From Tannerella sp. (GTDB lineage: Bacteria; Bacteroidota; Bacteroidia; Bacteroidales; Tannerellaceae): DNA of 34,236 nucleotides. The DNA lies in NCBI GenBank assembly GCA_031267935.1, contig JAIRYD010000167.1, positions 1-34,236 on the forward strand. Reading direction: 5' to 3'. A model generated the notes under the pieces. It was not told the origin of the DNA. It did not search any database and saw only the letters and a list, made by a program, of their open reading frames with translations. Of this stretch, positions 28,928-34,236 are shown piece after piece; positions within the stretch are counted from its first letter, which is position 1, and every line of letters starts with the position of its first letter. Made by a program: the position numbers and the translations under genes.

Positions 28928-29005
28928 ACATGTATGTCCGCGCACGATTACACATATAACTCAGTAAAAATATACTCAGTTTTTAACCATTAATTAATTC
29001 AATGT

Positions 29006-31984
29006 ATGAAAGAAAAAGCAAAATCAGAAAAAAACTTGTTCAGCCTTGTGCGAAGGGCAGGGGTCTTTACCCTGGTGATGAGTTTTTGCATGTCGACAGC
29101 ATTCGCACAAATGACGGTAAAAGGCAAGATTCTCGATGAAACGGGCGAAACCATCATTGGCGTCAACATCCTCGAGAAGGGAACCACGAACGGGACCGTG
29201 TCGGACACGGACGGTAATTATTCGCTTATCGTTCAGAACGGACAGCGGGCGACGCTCCAGTTTTCGTACGTAGGCTACAACACGCTGGAAGAAGACGTCA
29301 ACAGCCGCAGCGTGATCGACGTCACGCTGGCGCCCTCGGTAGTCAACCTGGGTGAAGTAGTGGCGATCGGCTACGGCACGCAGACGCGCCGTCAGATCAC
29401 CGGCTCGGTAGCCAACGTTTCGGAAGAAAACTTCAACAAGGGTATCACGCGCGACGCGGCAGACCTGCTGCAGGGCAAAGTGGCGGGTCTGACCATCACG
29501 AGCGGTTCGGGCGACGTCACGCGCGGCAGCCAGATTCGCCTGCGCGGTACCTCCACGCTGCAGAACGACCAGGGTCCGATGATCGTCATCGACGGCATTC
29601 CGGGCGGCGACATGTCGACCGTTTCGCCTTCGGACATCGAATCCATCTCCGTGCTGAAAGATGCTTCCTCGCAGGCCATCTACGGCTCGCGGGCGGCAGG
29701 CGGCGTCATACTGATTACGACCAAGCGCGGATCGGGTGTGAAAACGCAGATCACGTACGACGGGTATGCCTCGGCAGACTTTGTCTCCAACAAACCGCAT
29801 CTGCTGAACGCCACGGAATGGCGCGACATCAACCGGCAACTCGGTAACGACATTTCCAACATCGACCGCTTCGGCGCGGAAACCGACTGGCTGGGTGAAA
29901 TGCTCCGCACGGGATTTTCGCAGAATCATTCTCTGTCGATGTCCGGCGGAGGTTCGAAAAATACCTACCGCGCCTCGTACACCTACCTGGATCGCAACGG
30001 GATTGCCCGCGACAACTTCATCGAGCGACACAGCTTCCGGTTCCATTTCCAGCAGCGCGCCATCAACGACCGCCTGCGCATCGACATGACGGGCGCAGCC
30101 ACGCTGAGCAACATGCGCTTCCCCTTCCGCGACGACTTCATCCTTGCCTACAACCTGCCTCCGGTCTATCCCGTCAAGAACGCCGACGGCAGCTGGTATA
30201 CGGGCATGTTCGGACAATACGACCAGGGAAATCCGGTACAGAATCAGGAAGAAAACTACAACTTGATGAAAAACAACTATTTCTACGGCGCAGGAAACAT
30301 CCAGTTCGACATTGCGGAAGGACTGAACGCCAAGGTGCATCTCTACAAGAGCATGTTCAACGGCGACCAGAGCCAGTGGCACGCCCCGGGCAACTCGCGC
30401 GGACGCGGCGACAACGGCTATGCACGCCGGTTGGGACAGACGTGGGAACGCGACCTGATGGAATGGACGATCAACTACAACCGTGAGTTTAGCGACAAAC
30501 ACAAGGTAGACGCCATCGCCGGATATTCGTGGGAAAACGACATGTACCAGTCGCAGCAGTCGGTAGCCACCGATTTTGCCGTCAGTTCGATGGGCGCCAA
30601 CAACATCCAGAGCGGAAACCTGCTCAAGGTGGGCGACGTGACTTCGTCGAAGAACGAATACAAGCTCATCTCCTTCTTCGCGCGCGGACATTACAGCTAT
30701 GCCGACAAGTACATGGTAACGGCCACGGTGCGCCGCGACGGTTCGTCCAAGTTCGGGGCCAACAACAAGTGGGGTATCTTCCCGTCCGCTTCGGCGGCAT
30801 GGGGCATCACGCAGGAAGATTTTATGAAGGATGCGTCGTGGCTCAACGACCTCAAACTCCGCGTCGGCTACGGTATCACCGGTAACCAGGATGGCCTGCA
30901 ACCCTACAGGACACTCGAGCTGTACGAAGCCTACGGCACGTATTACGACAACGGCAGCCAGTCCATCGCATACCGCGTTTCGCAGAACGCCAATCCCGAC
31001 CTGAAATGGGAAGAAACGGCCATGTTCAACATCGGAATCGACTTCTCGCTCTTCAACGGACGCGTGGGTGGAACCGTCGAATGGTACGACAAGCGGACGA
31101 CGGACATGATCTACCGCTACAGGGTACCGACACCGACCTTCGTCTACGACCGCATCTATGCCAACGTGGGCGACATGCTCAACACGGGTATCGAACTGCT
31201 GCTGAACGTCGACGTCGTGCGCGGCAAAACGTTCAACTACAACACTTCGATCAATCTCGCGCACAACAGGAACGAAATCCTCCGCCTCTCGAACGACGTC
31301 TATACGACCGACCGCATCTACACCGGCGACCCGTGGATTCGCGGCGCATCGGGCGTCACCTCCCACGTGATCGAAGAAGGACGCCCCGTAGGACAGTTCT
31401 TCATGCTGAAAGTAAATGGACTGGACGAAAACGGCAAGTTCATCATCGAGGATATCAACGGCGACGGACAGTATACGGACGACGACCGCACATACGTGGG
31501 CAGCGCTCAGCCCAAACTGACGTTCGGATGGAACAATACGTTCGGATACAAGAACTGGGATGCCAGCTTCTTCATCCGCGGCACGATCGGCAACAAGGTG
31601 CTGAACAACCCCATAGCCGCATACGGCAACAACAACTACGTCGCCGGCGCCAATGCGATCATGAACGACAACATCCTGAAGTTTACCGAAAACTCCCGCG
31701 TATGCTCGTTCTTCCTCGAAGATGCCTCGTTTGCACGGCTCGACAACATGGCGATCGGCTACACATTCAATACGCAGAAAACAAACTGGCTGAACAGGGC
31801 GCGCATATACGTGGCTGCCCAAAACCTGTTTGTGCTCACCAGCTATAGCGGACTGGACCCCGAAGTCGAACTCTTCCGCGGCAATGCGACCGACGACGAC
31901 GCCGGCCTCTCGCCCGGTATCGAAGCGCGCAACTACTTCCCCAAAGCCCGTTCGTTTACGTTTGGCGTCAATTTAACTTTCTAA
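29006..31984 (+). CDS. SusC/RagA family TonB-linked outer membrane protein
   Basis: 992 aa; signal peptide, carboxypeptidase-D-like domain (VKGKILDETGETIIGVNILEKGTTNGTVSDTDGNYSL), VVAIGYGTQTRRQITGSV plug, C-terminal FTFGVNLTF beta strand. Confidence 0.95.
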   Translation: MKEKAKSEKNLFSLVRRAGVFTLVMSFCMSTAFAQMTVKGKILDETGETIIGVNILEKGTTNGTVSDTDGNYSLIVQNGQRATLQFSYVGYNTLEEDVNSRSVIDVTLAPSVVNLGEVVAIGYGTQTRRQITGSVANVSEENFNKGITRDAADLLQGKVAGLTITSGSGDVTRGSQIRLRGTSTLQNDQGPMIVIDGIPGGDMSTVSPSDIESISVLKDASSQAIYGSRAAGGVILITTKRGSGVKTQITYDGYASADFVSNKPHLLNATEWRDINRQLGNDISNIDRFGAETDWLGEMLRTGFSQNHSLSMSGGGSKNTYRASYTYLDRNGIARDNFIERHSFRFHFQQRAINDRLRIDMTGAATLSNMRFPFRDDFILAYNLPPVYPVKNADGSWYTGMFGQYDQGNPVQNQEENYNLMKNNYFYGAGNIQFDIAEGLNAKVHLYKSMFNGDQSQWHAPGNSRGRGDNGYARRLGQTWERDLMEWTINYNREFSDKHKVDAIAGYSWENDMYQSQQSVATDFAVSSMGANNIQSGNLLKVGDVTSSKNEYKLISFFARGHYSYADKYMVTATVRRDGSSKFGANNKWGIFPSASAAWGITQEDFMKDASWLNDLKLRVGYGITGNQDGLQPYRTLELYEAYGTYYDNGSQSIAYRVSQNANPDLKWEETAMFNIGIDFSLFNGRVGGTVEWYDKRTTDMIYRYRVPTPTFVYDRIYANVGDMLNTGIELLLNVDVVRGKTFNYNTSINLAHNRNEILRLSNDVYTTDRIYTGDPWIRGASGVTSHVIEEGRPVGQFFMLKVNGLDENGKFIIEDINGDGQYTDDDRTYVGSAQPKLTFGWNNTFGYKNWDASFFIRGTIGNKVLNNPIAAYGNNNYVAGANAIMNDNILKFTENSRVCSFFLEDASFARLDNMAIGYTFNTQKTNWLNRARIYVAAQNLFVLTSYSGLDPEVELFRGNATDDDAGLSPGIEARNYFPKARSFTFGVNLTF

Positions 31985-32009
31985 CTTTATTAAAAAAAAT
32001 GAACAGACT

Positions 32010-33575
32010 ATGAAAAAGATAACAATAATACTGTTTACAGCGATCACTTCGGCTGTCCTCATGCCGTCGTGTACAAATCTGGACGAAAACGTGTATGACC
32101 GCCTGCCGGCAGACGACTTCGGCAGTACGGAAATAGAAGTGAAAGCCCTGATGGGCACGGTTTACAACACGCTGAAGACCTACTGGCCCAGCAACTTCAT
32201 GTATCTCTCCGAATGTGGAGGATCCATGGCGGTAAGCCCCACGCGTATCGGCGGCGACTGGTACGACGGCGGGCAGTATCGCGAAATGTACATGCACACG
32301 TGGACGGGCATGACGCAGGTCATACGCGACTCGTGGAGCGCCGCATCCACCGCCCTCGGCACATGTAACGCCACCATAGACGTACTGAAAAACTCGACCT
32401 TCATGACCGACGCCCAGAAAACCGAAAACATCGCCTCCATGCGCGGCATACGCGCCTTCTGGATCTACGCAATGATGGACAACTGGGGCAACATCCCGCT
32501 GGTCACCGACTATCAGGACAAGGAACTGCCCGCCAACCGTCCGCGTCAGGAAATATTCGACTGGCTGGTACAGGAAGTAAGCGAAATCGCCGAACAGTGC
32601 CCCGACGGAACATACGACAACTACGGCAAATTCACCAAAGGCGCCGCATGCTTCCTCCTCGCCAAACTGTATCTGAACGCCGAAGCATGGAAAGTAAGCG
32701 TATCGGGCAATGCCTGGCAGCAGTGCATCGCCGCATGCGACAGGGTGCTCGCCATGGGATACGTGCTCGAACCGAACTACAAAACCAACTTCGGCATCAG
32801 TGACCGCTCGCGCGAAGGCATACTCACGGTTTGCTTCAGCGAATCCGATACGCAAAACCGGAACCAGCTGATGCTGCGCACGCTCCACTATGCCGACAAT
32901 CTTTCGGACGGATCCAAGTACAGCGCATGGAACGGCGTCTGTGCACAGCCCGACTACGTGAAACTTTTCGACGCCGAAGACCCGCGCTACGAAACCACGT
33001 TCCGCATCGGTGAACGCCGCAACCTGGAAACGGGCGAAATACTGATGACAGGCTATGACGACCCGCTGATCTATACGGTAGACATGAGCCTCATCCCCGG
33101 TCGTGAATACGACGGCGGACCGTGGGCCGACGTCGTGCAGGAAGCCGGCGCCCGTTGCCAGAAATGGCCCTACTCCACCAGCCTGACAAACGCCATGGGC
33201 AACCATTTCCATATCTTCCGCCTGGCCGACATTTACCTGACTAAAGCCGAAGCCCTGCTCCGCTCGGGTGGCGACGCAGCCGAAGCAACACGACTGATAA
33301 ACGTCATCCGCGAAAGAGCCTACGGCAATACCGACCACAACCATGCCACCGTGGACCTGGCGAAAGTACAGCAGGAACGACGTTTCGAACTGGCCTGGGA
33401 AGCATGGTCGCGACAGGACGACATCCGCTTCGGCGATTTCGAAAAAGCCTACTGGTCGGCGTCCAACTGCCCGCGCAACACAAGCGAACACCTGCGGATC
33501 TACCCCATCTCGCAAACGGCATGGCAGACAAACCAGAACCTCGCACAGAACCCGGGCTATCCGTCATTTAACTGA
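32010..33575 (+). CDS. SusD/RagB family outer membrane lipoprotein
   Basis: 521 aa; lipobox AVLMPSCTNLDEN, RGIRAFWIYAMMDNWGNIPLVTDY, IFRLADIYLTKAEALLRSGGDA, INVIRERAYG. Confidence 0.93.
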   Translation: MKKITIILFTAITSAVLMPSCTNLDENVYDRLPADDFGSTEIEVKALMGTVYNTLKTYWPSNFMYLSECGGSMAVSPTRIGGDWYDGGQYREMYMHTWTGMTQVIRDSWSAASTALGTCNATIDVLKNSTFMTDAQKTENIASMRGIRAFWIYAMMDNWGNIPLVTDYQDKELPANRPRQEIFDWLVQEVSEIAEQCPDGTYDNYGKFTKGAACFLLAKLYLNAEAWKVSVSGNAWQQCIAACDRVLAMGYVLEPNYKTNFGISDRSREGILTVCFSESDTQNRNQLMLRTLHYADNLSDGSKYSAWNGVCAQPDYVKLFDAEDPRYETTFRIGERRNLETGEILMTGYDDPLIYTVDMSLIPGREYDGGPWADVVQEAGARCQKWPYSTSLTNAMGNHFHIFRLADIYLTKAEALLRSGGDAAEATRLINVIRERAYGNTDHNHATVDLAKVQQERRFELAWEAWSRQDDIRFGDFEKAYWSASNCPRNTSEHLRIYPISQTAWQTNQNLAQNPGYPSFN

Positions 33576-33580
33576 CAACC

Positions 33581-33718
33581 CGTGAAAAAGTGAAGAATGA
33601 AAAATTAAGAACCGCGGATTTCGAATTGCGACTGCGCAGCGAAATCGAAACAGTCGGGAAAACCGCATTCTTAATTTTTCATTCTTCTTTTCATGTTCAT
33701 TCTTCACTGTTTTTCACG
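33581..33718. repeat. Nested inverted-repeat element between susD and the convergent fimbrillin-like gene
   Basis: 33592-33611 is a perfect 20-bp inverted match to 33668-33687; 33590-33601 matches 33696-33707; 33581-33589 matches 33710-33718. Confidence 0.85.
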
Positions 33719-33924
33719 CACCCTCCGATATAAAAAAGCGTGGCGTCGGGGCGACGAACAAACCGACGGAACTGACAAAATATATCCTTTCCTGTAAAAT
33801 CTCAAGGAAATCCCTAAAATCTCCGAATTCAAGGATTGCAAGGAGCTAAAAGCGGCGTTTACTAATCGTAAAAGTGCATTTTAGCGACGAAGCGTCACGC
33901 AGAAGTCGGTTTTTAGAGGTTTTC

Positions 33925-34236
33925 TCAGCTTACTTTCAACGTAATGGCATACGTATAGCGTTTGCCTGGCTGGAAGATGTCCGCAGTGGGGACGGTCCAG
34001 TTGTATTCGTTGCCGTTGAGGTGGAAAGTCACGCGGCGCGTACCGCCCGTGCCCGGAATGACAACGGCGTCGAACGTCGCGATGCTTCCCGATGCGGCAG
34101 TTGCTTTCCGCATCGGGAAAGCGAGGTTGCCTTCCGGCACAAACTGCCTGTCCGAAAGCGAGAATCCGGCCTTCACCGGCATACCGGACATGGTGGCGGT
34201 GATGTCTGCAAAATCGGAATCGACCAGGCCCGTACC
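33925..34236 (-). CDS. Fimbrillin (Mfa-like)-family protein, C-terminal part; 5' end outside window
   Basis: Frame open to the window edge (GTGLVDSDFADITAT...); VTFHLNGNEYNWTVPTADIFQPGKRYTYAITLKVS is a typical fimbrillin-like C-terminus. Confidence 0.65.
   Translation of the reverse strand, partial: GTGLVDSDFADITATMSGMPVKAGFSLSDRQFVPEGNLAFPMRKATAASGSIATFDAVVIPGTGGTRRVTFHLNGNEYNWTVPTADIFQPGKRYTYAITLKVS

Noticed and set aside
28623-28967. 114-aa ORF upstream of susC as a protein-coding gene
   Set aside because: Reads through the terminator hairpin, has no recognised motif, and overlaps the putative RNA leader; kept only as a possible context for the G9 tract.
29024-31822. 932-aa minus-strand ORF opposite susC
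   Set aside because: Antisense shadow ORF; susC has clear domain motifs, signal peptide and C-terminal strand.

Overview
Bacteroidota (probably Bacteroidales) chromosomal window, inferred from SusC/SusD, DUF4270, DUF4835, fimbrillin-like and DUF4858-like proteins and from TAnnTTTG-type promoter boxes. It is mostly housekeeping. Minus strand: DUF1080 protein, glgP, GT3 glycogen synthase and a YafV-like amidase; a DUF4858-like secreted protein; a gltB-gltD-asnB nitrogen-assimilation cluster; and panC-panD-MATE transporter. Plus strand: a secreted protein with a highly charged tail; a truncated GT5-like protein followed by a DUF4270 lipoprotein; a tightly overlapping dnaN-exonuclease-coaBC-DUF4835-recN-rlmB-ridA chain; and a SusC/SusD pair. 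A fimbrillin-like CDS is cut by the right edge. The least explained signals are in intergenic DNA. (1) A ~480 bp element at 15995-16481 has 25-nt inverted-repeat ends around a 210 bp, 21-bp-period tandem array. (2) A ~240 nt putative leader or small-RNA unit upstream of susC has a G9 tract and a strong terminator-like hairpin. (3) A long nested inverted repeat lies between susD and the convergent fimbrillin gene. (4) A 28-bp perfect palindrome is fused to a REP-like sequence at the left edge. I found no tRNA, rRNA, CRISPR array, transposase or recognisable defence system. No database search was possible, so family names come from recognising motifs in the translations.
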